This document shows positions 1 through 8,643 of a DNA stretch of 48,211 bases, one piece after another. This stretch comes from an uncultured Flavobacteriales bacterium (GTDB lineage Bacteria > Bacteroidota > Bacteroidia > Flavobacteriales_D > Crocinitomicaceae). Within the stretch, counting starts at the first letter, position 1. Every line of letters starts with the position of its first letter. The position numbers were made by a program, and so were the translations under genes. The notes under the pieces were generated by a model, which did no database searches, was not told where the DNA came from, and was given only the letters and a program-made list of their open reading frames with translations. The stretch covers positions 1 to 48,211 of the forward strand of contig CAJAII010000059.1 of NCBI GenBank assembly GCA_903939755.1, given 5' to 3'.

Positions 1-37
1 CCAGGAAGCACAGAAATATATCCTCTGTTTACAATTC

Positions 38-658
38 TCATATTTTTATTTGATTAAATTTATTTTTTTGAAAGCGATACCATAGCGCATTTTTCCCTGG
101 CTGTTGAACAATTAAGAGTTGCATTGAGTCTTTTGAGAACACTGATTTCTCAAAATTCATCCATAAATCCTTTGACAAATTATGATTACTACTGATGTAG
201 GAGATCGATTTTTGATTTATAAAAATGAGGGAATGTTGTTTCTCAGACTTAAAAGATTCGTACATTTTGATGGGGTTACATTTATTCCCAAAACAATCTA
301 GCCAGTTATATAATGCATTTTTTGCCGTTGTTGAATCCTTAAAACTCCATCGATAATGAATAATACTATCGTTTTCAACATATAATTTATTCTTAATAAA
401 ACTTTTGGCGTTAAATCGATCCATGAAATGGCGCGTAAAGGATGGGAAAACACTATCGAATTTAATTCTTACGCTGTCACTTTGGTACCGCTCTTTCCAA
501 AATAATAAAGAATCTGGCCCCGCAACTATTTCAACTTTATGGTCGCTAATTGTCTTTTTTGAGGGGTCGAACTTTTTAGGTTTCTCATCGCCTTTTGACG
601 AACAGGCTATTAAAAAAATAATAGATAGTGTTAACGAAAAATAACATACTTGCTTCAT
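38..658 (-). CDS. putative lipoprotein of unknown function
   Basis: I do not recognise a family. The protein is 206 residues from the ATG at 658; an in-frame TTG at 703 would add 15 residues ahead of a perfectly placed signal peptide, so I reject it. The N-terminus is a lipoprotein signal: MKQVCYF, a hydrophobic stretch, then the lipobox LIAC followed by SSKGDEK, so the mature protein should be lipid-anchored at the cysteine. The remainder is a soluble, lysine- and serine-rich domain with scattered aromatic residues and no visible catalytic motif. It is transcribed away from the lipoprotein gene at 738. The downstream neighbour lies outside the window. Confidence 0.7.
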   Translation of the reverse strand: MKQVCYFSLTLSIIFLIACSSKGDEKPKKFDPSKKTISDHKVEIVAGPDSLLFWKERYQSDSVRIKFDSVFPSFTRHFMDRFNAKSFIKNKLYVENDSIIHYRWSFKDSTTAKNALYNWLDCFGNKCNPIKMYESFKSEKQHSLIFINQKSISYISSNHNLSKDLWMNFEKSVFSKDSMQLLIVQQPGKNALWYRFQKNKFNQIKI

Positions 659-713
659 GATCACAAATTTAATCATTTGCTCGTGTAAGGATGAAATATT
701 CAAAGAGTTTTAT

Positions 714-721
714 TAATTTTG
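714..721 (+). promoter_or_regulatory. Bacteroidota -7 box upstream of the 738 lipoprotein
   Basis: TAATTTTG matches the TAnnTTTG consensus and ends 16 nt before the ATG at 738. I see no good -33 TTTG at the usual spacing. Confidence 0.45.
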
Positions 722-737
722 AATTAAAATTTATGCT

Positions 738-1280
738 ATGAAAACCACACTAATTCTTTGTTCAGTTATTTTAATTCTCACTTCTTGCGGTATGAAAGTG
801 CCATATACTAATTTAATTAAAGAAGAATTTGGTTTAGATTCGGAAGAGAAAATGGCAAAAGTTCAGTTCTTTACTTCGGGAACTATCATATTGAATCAAG
901 AATTGAAAGCTGATAATCAAGTTACTACTCAAAATGGAACGCTTGTTTCTAGTTCAAATAGTGAAAAAGAATCCATTATCATTCCAGCAAGTACGCGATG
1001 TATATTTGATCACTTCGGTGCTAAAGATGAAATATTTGTTCGTTTTGAAACGGGCGAAGGAAAAGTAATTAGTTTTATTTCTAAGTCTGATGCCTCAAAA
1101 CGGTATTATTTTAATGTGGACTGGACGCAAAAAGGTGGGCCGAAAATTAATTATGGCGATAATGTATATAAAATTGATATGGTAAGAGGGAATCCCCGAA
1201 GTGCCATATTAATGGTTGCGAAAAAGAAACTTGATAGAGTTAAGCGAAAGGAACGCGTAGCAAGAGGCTTAAAAGTCTAA
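738..1280 (+). CDS. putative lipoprotein of unknown function
   Basis: The 180-residue protein begins MKTTLILCSVILILTSCG, a short lipoprotein signal peptide with the lipobox LTSC, so it should be lipid-anchored in the envelope. The body is beta-rich in character, with a low-complexity patch of Ser/Asn/Thr around residues 65-75 and a strongly basic C-terminus (KKKLDRVKRKERVARG). I recognise no domain. The gene ends 11 nt before the start of the SprB-repeat protein and is on the same strand, so the two are probably cotranscribed. A role linked to that surface protein is an inference from position only. Confidence 0.7.
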   Translation: MKTTLILCSVILILTSCGMKVPYTNLIKEEFGLDSEEKMAKVQFFTSGTIILNQELKADNQVTTQNGTLVSSSNSEKESIIIPASTRCIFDHFGAKDEIFVRFETGEGKVISFISKSDASKRYYFNVDWTQKGGPKINYGDNVYKIDMVRGNPRSAILMVAKKKLDRVKRKERVARGLKV

Positions 1281-1291
1281 GTAACTTTAAA

Positions 1292-3937
1292 ATGAAACAA
1301 ATCATCAACTCTCTACTTCTAGTTGTAAGTTTGATTTGTTACACACAGGTGTATGGACAAGCAGGTTCTTTATGTCCCTCACTCCAAGCGGGTGTTAATC
1401 AGACTTTATCTTGCAATCAATCTTGTACTACCTTAGATGCATCCTTTATTGATCTTCGCGAAACTACTAGTTACAATGTTGAATCAATCCCTCACCCACC
1501 ACCCATACTTTACAATGAACCCTTAGGAAATGCATTATCGGTTAATGCGGGAGATGTTTGGAGTTCTGCCATCAACTTACCTTTTAATTTTTGTTTTTAT
1601 GGAGTGAATTACAATTCAATTTTAGTGGGTTCAAATGGCAACTTAAATTTTGATTTATCCAATGCCAGTGGGATTTCGCCCGGACAATTTTCAAGTAATT
1701 GCCCTTCTCCAGCCTTGGTTCCAGCAGGAAACATCTTCGGAGTTTACCATGATATCGCTCCTTCTGTTTGTGGCAATATTGCTTACTATTTTGTTGGAGC
1801 TGCACCTTGTCGTAAATTTATTGTCTCTTACGATTTTGTTTGTCATTTTTCTTGTGGAAATTTGACTAGTCGGCACATGATTGTGTTAAACGAAACTTCC
1901 AATAATATTGAAGTTTATGTGGCAAGTAAGCCAACTTGCTCGAATTGGAATAGTGGAAATGCAATCATTGGTATTCAAAATCCAACTGGAAATGTCGGCA
2001 TTTCAGCACCAGGTAGGAATACTTCGCCTTCATGGAATGTAACATCACCAGAAGCATGGCGATTTAAACCAGCGGGTTTGCCCCAATATTCTTTCAATTG
2101 GTCGGTGAATGGTGCAGTTATCGGAACAAATGACACTCTTTTAGTATGCCCAAATGTCCCCACCAATTACGTTGCGAATATTAACTACACTCTTTGTAAT
2201 GGAACGTTATTAAATTATGTAGATTCGGTACTAATTTCCCCTTCTCCTAGTGCTTTAAACGTTATAGAAATCGCCAATAATAGTTCAGTTTGTGGTCAAG
2301 CAACTGGTAGTTTAACTGTTCTTGGAATTGGCGGATCAGGAAATTATACGTATTCAATTGATGGGATTAATTTTTCTCCGATCAATTCCTTTCCTAATTT
2401 AGCAGCGGGTTCGTATACGATATTTGTTAATGATTCCAGTGGCTGTAGTGGATTGATTAATGCTGTCATTACTGATTCGCTTTCTTTTACTGCGAATTTA
2501 GTACCTACAGCCCCAAGTTGTGTGGGATTAGCAAATGGTGAAATAATCATTCAGGTACTAGGTAACACAGGTCCCTATTCCTATTCATTGAACAATGGAA
2601 TGGCTCAATATTTCAGCGTATTCGACAGCCTCAGCCCTGGACCTTATTCAGTTACCATTACAGATCAAATGGGTTGCTATCTTACTTTGTCGACTTTCTT
2701 AGCAGCGCCAAACATGTTATTTCTTATCGAAGACACTTCATTTTCCTCGACGTGTTATGGCTCAAATGGAGGTTTGCAAGTAAGCGCATTTGGTGGTGCA
2801 GGTGGTTTTGTATATTCCTTAGATTCTTTGGCTGCGCCTCAAAGCAGTGGTTTGTTCATGAATTTAAGTGCTGGTTATTATCTGGTAAATGTGACCGATA
2901 CTTTAGGATGTCTTTCACAAATAAATGTTTTAATCGATGCCAAACCACCCATTTACTTGACTTTTGATTCTGTGTTTAGTGTTAGTTGTTTCGGGATGTT
3001 AGACGGCAGGATCTATATCAGACGGCAATTTGGAGAAGGTCCTTTTTCTTATTCAATTAATGGAGGAACCCCTCAAGCATCCAATGATTTTTTTAATTTA
3101 ATACCGGGTGATTATACCATCATAGGAACAGATGGTGATGGGTGTACCTATTTAATTGATACAACGGTCATTGAACCGGGTATTTTATATGCGAATGAAA
3201 TGCCTGATATTGTTGCTTGTCAAGGCTATGAAACTATGCTGCAAGGAAGTGGATATGGTGGAACTAAACCCTATTCCTATTATTGGAGCAATGGAATCAA
3301 TGGAAATGGGGTATTCGTGGTAGGAGATGATGACACTACTTTTTATTTAACTATTGTTGATTTATATGGCTGCACGGCAACAAGTTCGGTCTTTATCGAT
3401 GTGATTCCTGAGCCTATCGCTTTGGCAATTCCTGACGTGATTTATGGATATGCGAATTTATTCGTCGCAGTAAACAATGAGAGTTTATATGCTAATCATT
3501 ACACCTGGGACTTTGGAAATAATCACATTACAACTATAAATACCGCTAATTACGTCAATACCACTTATACAGATACCGGAACATTTACGATTACCCTAAC
3601 AGCAACGAATGGCTATTGTGAAGATGTATGGCAAGGAAATATTACGGTTATTCATTTGGATTCAATAGAGGCGAATATTCCAAATATTTTTTCGCCCAAT
3701 GGTGATGGCGATAATGACACTTATTTTTTTGAAATGAAAAATGTGGTGTCTATCGAAGGGGCAATTTATAATCGATGGGGAGTGAAAATAGCTGATTATA
3801 ATGATTTGAATTATAGTTGGGATGGTAAAGTAGATGGAGTAGATGCCGTTGAAGGCGTGTATTATGTCCAATTTACTATGATAGGTATTGATTGGGATAT
3901 TCGAAAGGATATCACTTATTTTCACTTAGTGAGGTAA
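1292..3937 (+). CDS. SprB-repeat surface protein with gliding-type (type B) C-terminal sorting domain
   Basis: The 881-residue secreted protein has a signal peptide (MKQIINSLLLVVSLICYTQ, cut near YGQA). A Cys-rich N-terminal part is followed by about five SprB-type repeats starting near residues 333, 408, 486, 564 and 641, a period of about 78. Each has a Cys followed by a Gly-rich stretch, then YSI-like and AGxYxVxVTDxxGC motifs. A PKD-like segment (TWDFGNN) lies near residue 735. The last 85 residues are a gliding-motility-associated C-terminal domain: NIFSPNGDGDND, then YNRWG, then a YYVQF/ITYFHLVR end. SprB-repeat proteins with this domain are exported by T9SS and act as surface adhesins in gliding Flavobacteria; that role is inferred here. 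No PorP/SprF gene is adjacent, unlike the locus at 27014-36096. Confidence 0.85.
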   Translation: MKQIINSLLLVVSLICYTQVYGQAGSLCPSLQAGVNQTLSCNQSCTTLDASFIDLRETTSYNVESIPHPPPILYNEPLGNALSVNAGDVWSSAINLPFNFCFYGVNYNSILVGSNGNLNFDLSNASGISPGQFSSNCPSPALVPAGNIFGVYHDIAPSVCGNIAYYFVGAAPCRKFIVSYDFVCHFSCGNLTSRHMIVLNETSNNIEVYVASKPTCSNWNSGNAIIGIQNPTGNVGISAPGRNTSPSWNVTSPEAWRFKPAGLPQYSFNWSVNGAVIGTNDTLLVCPNVPTNYVANINYTLCNGTLLNYVDSVLISPSPSALNVIEIANNSSVCGQATGSLTVLGIGGSGNYTYSIDGINFSPINSFPNLAAGSYTIFVNDSSGCSGLINAVITDSLSFTANLVPTAPSCVGLANGEIIIQVLGNTGPYSYSLNNGMAQYFSVFDSLSPGPYSVTITDQMGCYLTLSTFLAAPNMLFLIEDTSFSSTCYGSNGGLQVSAFGGAGGFVYSLDSLAAPQSSGLFMNLSAGYYLVNVTDTLGCLSQINVLIDAKPPIYLTFDSVFSVSCFGMLDGRIYIRRQFGEGPFSYSINGGTPQASNDFFNLIPGDYTIIGTDGDGCTYLIDTTVIEPGILYANEMPDIVACQGYETMLQGSGYGGTKPYSYYWSNGINGNGVFVVGDDDTTFYLTIVDLYGCTATSSVFIDVIPEPIALAIPDVIYGYANLFVAVNNESLYANHYTWDFGNNHITTINTANYVNTTYTDTGTFTITLTATNGYCEDVWQGNITVIHLDSIEANIPNIFSPNGDGDNDTYFFEMKNVVSIEGAIYNRWGVKIADYNDLNYSWDGKVDGVDAVEGVYYVQFTMIGIDWDIRKDITYFHLVR

Positions 3938-4034
3938 CTATGATCACTTGCCAAAAATTGGGTTAACATTATTTTGCGATACTGGGCTTAATTATTTTGG
4001 CATAAATCGAATAATGTGGATTATTATCGCTGGA

Positions 4035-4050
4035 AGCCCTGAAAGGGTGT
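4035..4050 (+). repeat. REP-like copy 1 (AGCCCTGAAAGGGTGT)
   Basis: Forward copy of the 16-bp motif. Its core CCCT-GAA-AGGG can fold into a small hairpin. Confidence 0.75.
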
Positions 4051-4054
4051 GATA

Positions 4055-4085
4055 GCTAATCATTGGGCAAAGCCCTATGATTAGC
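4055..4085. repeat. 14-bp inverted repeat with 3-nt loop between REP copies
   Basis: The arms at 4055-4068 and 4072-4085 pair over 14 positions with one mismatch around an AAA loop; the outer GCTAATCAT/ATGATTAGC part is perfect. It could also stop transcription from the SprB-repeat gene, but no T-run follows it. Confidence 0.7.
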
Positions 4086-4101
4086 AAGAATCACAATTAA
4101 A

Positions 4102-4117
4102 AGCCCTGAAAGGGTGT
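4102..4117 (+). repeat. REP-like copy 2
   Basis: Exact second forward copy of the 16-bp motif, ending 4 nt from the transposase stop codon. Confidence 0.75.
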
Positions 4118-4121
4118 AATA

Positions 4122-4574
4122 TTAATCCCAAACGTATCGTTCATCGTATGCAACGTCGTATTTTTTCAAAAAAACCTTGTATTCATCCTGAAATGTTTTT
4201 TTACTATGGTGTTCTTTTTGATTTGTAATATAATTTGTGACTATTTCTACTTCTCTAGGATTAACTGAAAAAGCTCCATAACCATCTTGCCAATAGAAAT
4301 TTGTGTACGCTTCACCTTTTGTTTTTATCCATTTAGAAGAATGTGATTTCAGTTCCTCAAGCAATTTCATTAAGGTTATTTTTTTGGAAAGCATGCAAAG
4401 GATATGAATATGATCAGTATAACCACCTACTTTAATTACTTGGCATCCTAGTTTATTACAGATACCACCTAGATAACTATAAAGTTCATGTTCTTCTTTT
4501 TGATGAATTAAAGGTTGTCTGTATTTCGTGCTAAACACGATATGGATATAATTTTTTACTAGTGACTGTCCCAT
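4122..4574 (-). CDS. REP-associated (IS200/IS605-type Y1) transposase
   Basis: The 150-residue single-strand DNA transposase starts at the ATG at 4574 (MGQSLVKNYIHIVFSTK). The reading frame stays open upstream to 4655, but that extension would be translated through a REP copy, so I reject it. The metal-binding HUH pair is visible as DHIHIL near residue 58. The likely catalytic tyrosine is in TNYITNQKEHH near residue 115. The C-terminus (FLKKYDVAYDERYVWD) is typical of the Bacteroidota members of this family. Length is normal and the gene looks intact. No accessory tnpB is present, and the flanking REP-like motifs favour a RAYT over a free IS200. RAYTs move or maintain REP sequences rather than themselves, which is family knowledge. 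Confidence 0.9.
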   Translation of the reverse strand: MGQSLVKNYIHIVFSTKYRQPLIHQKEEHELYSYLGGICNKLGCQVIKVGGYTDHIHILCMLSKKITLMKLLEELKSHSSKWIKTKGEAYTNFYWQDGYGAFSVNPREVEIVTNYITNQKEHHSKKTFQDEYKVFLKKYDVAYDERYVWD

Positions 4575-4595
4575 GTTATTTGTCTTTTCGGTATT

Positions 4596-4611
4596 CCACC
4601 CTTTCAGGGCT
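4596..4611 (-). repeat. REP-like copy 3 (inverted)
   Basis: Reverse-complement copy of the 16-bp motif with one difference at its outer end (CC instead of AC). It lies 21 nt upstream of the transposase start. Confidence 0.7.
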
Positions 4612-4638
4612 ATATTAATGTTGGTTATTTTCAGTTTC

Positions 4639-4657
4639 CGATGGTCTTCGCCCATCG
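4639..4657. repeat. small hairpin between the right REP copies
   Basis: CGATGG and CCATCG pair as a 6-bp stem around a 7-nt loop. This mirrors the position of the larger hairpin on the left side. Confidence 0.45.
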
Positions 4658-4667
4658 TTTATAGATG

Positions 4668-4683
4668 ACACCCTTTCAGGGCT
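4668..4683 (-). repeat. REP-like copy 4 (inverted)
   Basis: Exact reverse complement of the 16-bp motif. It marks the right edge of the element. Confidence 0.75.
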
Positions 4684-4843
4684 TAAATGAATGTTACAGA
4701 ACGACATTATCTAAGGATAATTCTACTCACCACTTTAATAATTAAAAAAGTTTTATTGGTACCACACATTTAAATAATCACCCATAAATCGTAAAGGCAA
4801 TAATTCACATTAGTTTACTTAATTTTACACTAACTTAAAATTT

Positions 4844-4851
4844 TATCTTCG
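4844..4851 (+). promoter_or_regulatory. -7-like box immediately before the Asp-box protein
   Basis: TATCTTCG differs from TAnnTTTG at one position and ends 2 nt before the ATG at 4854. If used, it would give a leaderless transcript. Confidence 0.35.
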
Positions 4852-4853
4852 CC

Positions 4854-7800
4854 ATGAATAAAACATGCCTCTTTTTTTTATTTCTAGGATCTTTAGCTTA
4901 TGCTCAAAAAAAAGTAAGTCCACCAGTTGATAAACCCTTATTCGATGCTTCTACTGTTTCTGCTTTATCATTTCGTTTGGTGGGTCCAGCCCTTACTTCT
5001 GGTCGTGTGGTTGATTTGGCAATTCATCCAACCAATAATGATCAATGGTACGTGGCAGCTGCGTGTGGTGGGGTATGGCAAACTAATAACCATGGAATAA
5101 CCTTTTTACCCATTTTTGACGGTCAAGGATCATTTTCGATTGCTTGTGTTGAATTAGCTCCTTCCAATCCGAATACACTTTGGGTAGGCACAGGGGAAAA
5201 TAATAACCAACGTTCAGTGGCTTATGGTGATGGTGTATATAAATCCTTGGATGGAGGGAAGTCATTTGTAAATATGGGATTGAAAAATTCGGAGCATATC
5301 GGTAATATTATTATTCATCCGAAAGATGAGAATATTCTTTGGGTAGCTGCTTATGGTCCCTTATGGAAGAGTGGGGGAGAAAGAGGGGTTTATAAGTCCA
5401 TCGATGGTGGAAAAACATGGGAACGCACGTTGTTTGTTTCAGAAAACACCGGTATTTCGGAAATAGCGATCGATCCTACCAATCCATCAATCTTATATGC
5501 TGCCGCTCATCAACGTAGAAGACACGAGTGGACCTATATTGGTGGTGGTCCAGAGTCTACGCTTTATAAATCTACGGATGGTGGTTTAACTTGGCGCGAG
5601 ATTAAATCAGGTTTACCTGCTGGAGATATGGGACGAATTGGATTGGCTGTATCTGAAAGCGATGCTAATTATGTCTATGCGATTATTGAAGGACGTTACG
5701 GGAAAGGAGGGGTTTATCGTTCTGTAAATAAAGGCGAGAGTTGGTCAAAACAAGGAGATTATAATACCAGTGGTAATTATTACCAAGAGATTTTTGTTGA
5801 TCCGCTGGATAAAAACAAAGTTTTCGCAATGGATACGTACATGCACCATAGTGAAGATGGCGGAAAAACTTTCAAAGCAACAGGTGAAACCAATAAACAT
5901 GTGGATAACCATTGCATTTGGATCGACCCTAAAAACACGAACCATTGGATTGCAGGATGTGATGGTGGCGTATATGAAACGTATACCCACGCTAAAGAAT
6001 GGAAGTATTATGCCAATCTTCCCATCATTCAATTTTATAAGGTAACCACTGATAATGCGGCTCCTTTTTACAATATATTTGGCGGAACGCAGGATAATAA
6101 TTCAATGGGTGGACCTTCTGCAACTAACAATGCAGCTGGGATTCTTAATTCAGATTGGTACATTACGAATGGTGGCGATGGATTTGAATCAGCAACAGAC
6201 TGGTCAAATAATAATATTGTGTATGCGCAAGCGCAGCATGGTTGGCTGGTACGTTATGATAAAGCGTCGGGAGAAAAAGTGCCGATCCAGCCTATGCCAG
6301 GAAAAGGAGAGGAGGCGTATCGTTGGAATTGGGATGCTCCTTTAATTGTTTCTACTCACGATGCTTCGACTTTGTATTTTGCGGCAAATAAATTATTCAA
6401 GTCTACGAATAAGGGTGATGATTGGCAGGTGGTTTCACCTGATTTAAGTCAACAAATTGACCGAAATAAATTAGAAGTGATGGATCAAGTATGGACCATG
6501 GACGCGGTCATGAAAAATGCTTCTACTACTATTTATGGTAATATTATCGCGTTGGACGAGTCACCCAAAAAGAAAGGACTTTTGTATGTTGGTACGGATG
6601 ATGGCTTAATTCAAGTGTCTGAAAATGATGGCGCTAATTGGACGAAATACAGTGTTTTTCCAGGAGTTCCAAGCAACACGCGTGTGAATATGCTTACAGC
6701 TTCATTGCACGATGAAAACAGCGTTTATGCGGCATTTAATTCTCAACGTCAGGGGGATTTTAAACCTTATTTGTACTTTTCAAGCGATAAAGGAAAAACG
6801 TGGACTTCTATTTCATCCAATTTACCGGAGCGGGGAAATGTTTATTGCATTAAACAGGATCATGTAGATCCTAATTTATTGTTTGTGGGAACTGAATTTG
6901 GTGCTTATTTTTCAAACGATAATGGGAAAATTTGGACAAAAATAAGTGGTTTGCCTATCACAGCGGTGTATGATTTAGATATTCAGAAAAGAGAAAATGA
7001 CTTGGTAGCCGCCACATTCGGAAGAGGTTTTTATGTCTTGGATAATTATTCACCTTTACGTTTTTTAAGTAAGGAGAATTTAGATAAAAAAGCATTTTTG
7101 TTTCCAGTGAAAGATGCTTTGCAATATGTACCTGCTGATCCATTAGGGTTGGATGGAACGGGTTTTCAAGGTCACAATATGTGGGCAGCTAAAAATCCAA
7201 CGTATGGAGCAGTATTCTCGCTATTTATTAAAGATGAATATAAAACCTTAAAAGATGTTCGCCAAGAAAAAGAAAAAGCCTTGGAAAAGGATAAGAAAGA
7301 TGTTTTTTATCCTTCATTTGAAGAACTTAGGAAAGAGTCGTTGGACGAAGATGCAAAATTGATATGGATTATCTCAGATCAGTCCGGCAAGGAAATTCGT
7401 CGTATGTCGTCAAGTCCTTCAAAAGGAATTGTGCGAATGAATTGGAACCTTCGTTCTAATTCAACGAATTCGATCAATGCGGAGTCAAATGGATTTTTGG
7501 TTCCTCCAGGTACTTATTTTGTAAGCATATCGTCAATTCATAATGGAAGTGTTGAAGAATTAGTTGCCAAACAATCTTTTATCGTTAAAGGCTTAAATAA
7601 TCAAACCTTAATGGCAAAAAATAGCAATGAATTAGTTGCTTTTAGAAATGAAGTTGCTGCGCTAAGTCAGCAATTAAGCAATGCCAGTAATTGGATGAGT
7701 GAAGCGAAAGAAGTATTAGAAAATATGGAAAGTTCACTAAAGAATTATCCGAATACTGAATTAGCATTGTTAAGTGAAACACGCGCCTTAACCTTACTTT

Positions 7801-8087
7801 ATGATAATTGTGCCACTGCACTTTGGGGAGATAAAATTAAATCATCTCGTGAATTTGAGACCTTACCAAGTATTAACGATCGTTTAGGAATGGTGGAATA
7901 CCAACTTTATGAAAATACGGCTGGCGTTTCTACTACCCATAAAGCGAATAAAGTGATAGTGGAGGAACAATTCACCGCGCTAAGTGCTTCACTAGCTGAT
8001 ATGAGCAAGCGCATTCAAGTGCTACAAGATAAATTAGCGCTTGTTCCGATTCCTTTTACTAAATCGTTAAGTCACTTCTGGAAATAG
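4854..8087 (+). CDS. secreted Asp-box / sortilin-like (VPS10, BNR repeat) beta-propeller protein
   Basis: The 1077-residue exported protein starts with a signal peptide (MNKTCLFFLFLGSLAYAQ). Residues about 50-730 form a propeller marked by repeated Asp-boxes (SxDxGxxW): SLDGGKSF, SIDGGKTW, STDGGLTW, SEDGGKTF, SSDKGKTW and SNDNGKIW, with weaker copies such as STNKGDDW and SENDGANW. Proteins of this size and layout in Bacteroidota are annotated as sortilin/VPS10-domain or glycosyl-hydrolase-like proteins, and their substrates are generally unknown. The C-terminal 250 residues contain a predicted coiled coil (near ELVAFRNEVAALSQQL). There is no T9SS sorting domain at the end (LSHFWK), so it is probably periplasmic or exported another way. 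Confidence 0.8.
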   Translation: MNKTCLFFLFLGSLAYAQKKVSPPVDKPLFDASTVSALSFRLVGPALTSGRVVDLAIHPTNNDQWYVAAACGGVWQTNNHGITFLPIFDGQGSFSIACVELAPSNPNTLWVGTGENNNQRSVAYGDGVYKSLDGGKSFVNMGLKNSEHIGNIIIHPKDENILWVAAYGPLWKSGGERGVYKSIDGGKTWERTLFVSENTGISEIAIDPTNPSILYAAAHQRRRHEWTYIGGGPESTLYKSTDGGLTWREIKSGLPAGDMGRIGLAVSESDANYVYAIIEGRYGKGGVYRSVNKGESWSKQGDYNTSGNYYQEIFVDPLDKNKVFAMDTYMHHSEDGGKTFKATGETNKHVDNHCIWIDPKNTNHWIAGCDGGVYETYTHAKEWKYYANLPIIQFYKVTTDNAAPFYNIFGGTQDNNSMGGPSATNNAAGILNSDWYITNGGDGFESATDWSNNNIVYAQAQHGWLVRYDKASGEKVPIQPMPGKGEEAYRWNWDAPLIVSTHDASTLYFAANKLFKSTNKGDDWQVVSPDLSQQIDRNKLEVMDQVWTMDAVMKNASTTIYGNIIALDESPKKKGLLYVGTDDGLIQVSENDGANWTKYSVFPGVPSNTRVNMLTASLHDENSVYAAFNSQRQGDFKPYLYFSSDKGKTWTSISSNLPERGNVYCIKQDHVDPNLLFVGTEFGAYFSNDNGKIWTKISGLPITAVYDLDIQKRENDLVAATFGRGFYVLDNYSPLRFLSKENLDKKAFLFPVKDALQYVPADPLGLDGTGFQGHNMWAAKNPTYGAVFSLFIKDEYKTLKDVRQEKEKALEKDKKDVFYPSFEELRKESLDEDAKLIWIISDQSGKEIRRMSSSPSKGIVRMNWNLRSNSTNSINAESNGFLVPPGTYFVSISSIHNGSVEELVAKQSFIVKGLNNQTLMAKNSNELVAFRNEVAALSQQLSNASNWMSEAKEVLENMESSLKNYPNTELALLSETRALTLLYDNCATALWGDKIKSSREFETLPSINDRLGMVEYQLYENTAGVSTTHKANKVIVEEQFTALSASLADMSKRIQVLQDKLALVPIPFTKSLSHFWK

Positions 8088-8118
8088 GCGTATTTTAATG
8101 TTAGCTCATGTTCTTTAT

Positions 8119-8283
8119 TTACCGAAAAATTAAGAGGTAAACAATTGTCCAAATCGAAAAAAAGAAAAGGCCCAAATACACGCCGTTTAAATTTCTTTTA
8201 AAGCTTTTTTGAATAAAGATGATGTAGAAGAGCCACCCAATATAAACGATTAAAAAAACCAAAGGTATAATGAGTCTGCTCAT
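8119..8283 (-). CDS. small two-helix membrane protein, last gene of the hpt-crcB operon
   Basis: This 54-residue frame was found by translating the gap after crcB. It opens with ATG at 8283, 3 nt after the crcB stop, and closes with TAA at 8119-8121. It begins MSRLIIPLVFLIVYIGWLFY, a first hydrophobic helix of about 20 residues. A basic loop (QKSFKRN) follows, then a second hydrophobic helix (VYLGLFFFSIWTIVYLL) and the end IFR. Two clean helices with a positive loop and operon-like spacing argue for a real gene. I do not recognise a family. Fluoride homeostasis or envelope function would be guesses from position. Confidence 0.65.
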   Translation of the reverse strand: MSRLIIPLVFLIVYIGWLFYIIFIQKSFKRNLNGVYLGLFFFSIWTIVYLLIFR

Positions 8284-8286
8284 GGG

Positions 8287-8643
8287 TTATATTTTAGATA
8301 TCAGTAAATAAATACAGGTAAATCCTGTAAGTATTGATAGTAAGATATTAAAGATACATAATTCCCAGTGTCCCGCTTGAAATAATTGTACATTTTCAAA
8401 AGAGAATGTACTAAAGGTGCTAAATCCCCCACAAAACCCCACCAATAATAAGGGTTGCATCCAATCATTTTTTGGAATTTTTGTCAGCGTGAGGTAGATG
8501 AATCCGAATAAAAAACAAGCTAATAGGTTGGATATAAATGTCCCCCAAGGAAAGCCAAGTCCTTTAAAAACGATTAATTTGCCAATCGCAAAACGAAGAA
8601 GGCTACCTAATCCGCCACCAATAAATACCAATATCCAAGTCAT
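8287..8643 (-). CDS. crcB: CrcB/Fluc fluoride channel
   Basis: The 118-residue protein has four hydrophobic segments. It carries the family signatures GGGLGSLLRF (residues 9-18), the pore-lining Asn in SNLLACFLFGF (Asn39) and GFCGGFSTFSTF (residues 69-80), which holds the phenylalanine box and the Na+-site region. Fluc proteins work as antiparallel dimers that release cytoplasmic fluoride. Length is normal. The start overlaps the PAP2 stop by 4 nt, so the two are translationally coupled, and a small membrane protein follows 3 nt later. I see no upstream fluoride riboswitch, as expected for an internal operon gene. Confidence 0.95.
   Translation of the reverse strand: MTWILVFIGGGLGSLLRFAIGKLIVFKGLGFPWGTFISNLLACFLFGFIYLTLTKIPKNDWMQPLLLVGFCGGFSTFSTFSFENVQLFQAGHWELCIFNILLSILTGFTCIYLLISKI

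Larger units (their letters stand above)
4035..4683. mobile_element. REP/RAYT element (REPtron-like unit)
   Basis: A single Y1 transposase gene on the minus strand is bracketed by a 16-bp motif, AGCCCTGAAAGGGTGT. It occurs twice in forward orientation on the left (4035, 4102) and twice inverted on the right (4596, 4668). A long hairpin lies between the left copies and a shorter one between the right copies. This is the arrangement of REP sequences around a REP-associated tyrosine transposase. I see no target-site duplication. Confidence 0.75.

Noticed and set aside
4574..4655. N-terminal extension of the transposase to 4655
   Set aside because: It would read through REP copy 3 and add residues not typical of the family; the ATG at 4574 gives the normal start.
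8088..8118. Fluoride riboswitch near crcB
   Set aside because: crcB is an internal operon gene and overlaps the upstream stop codon; I see no conserved riboswitch core upstream or downstream.
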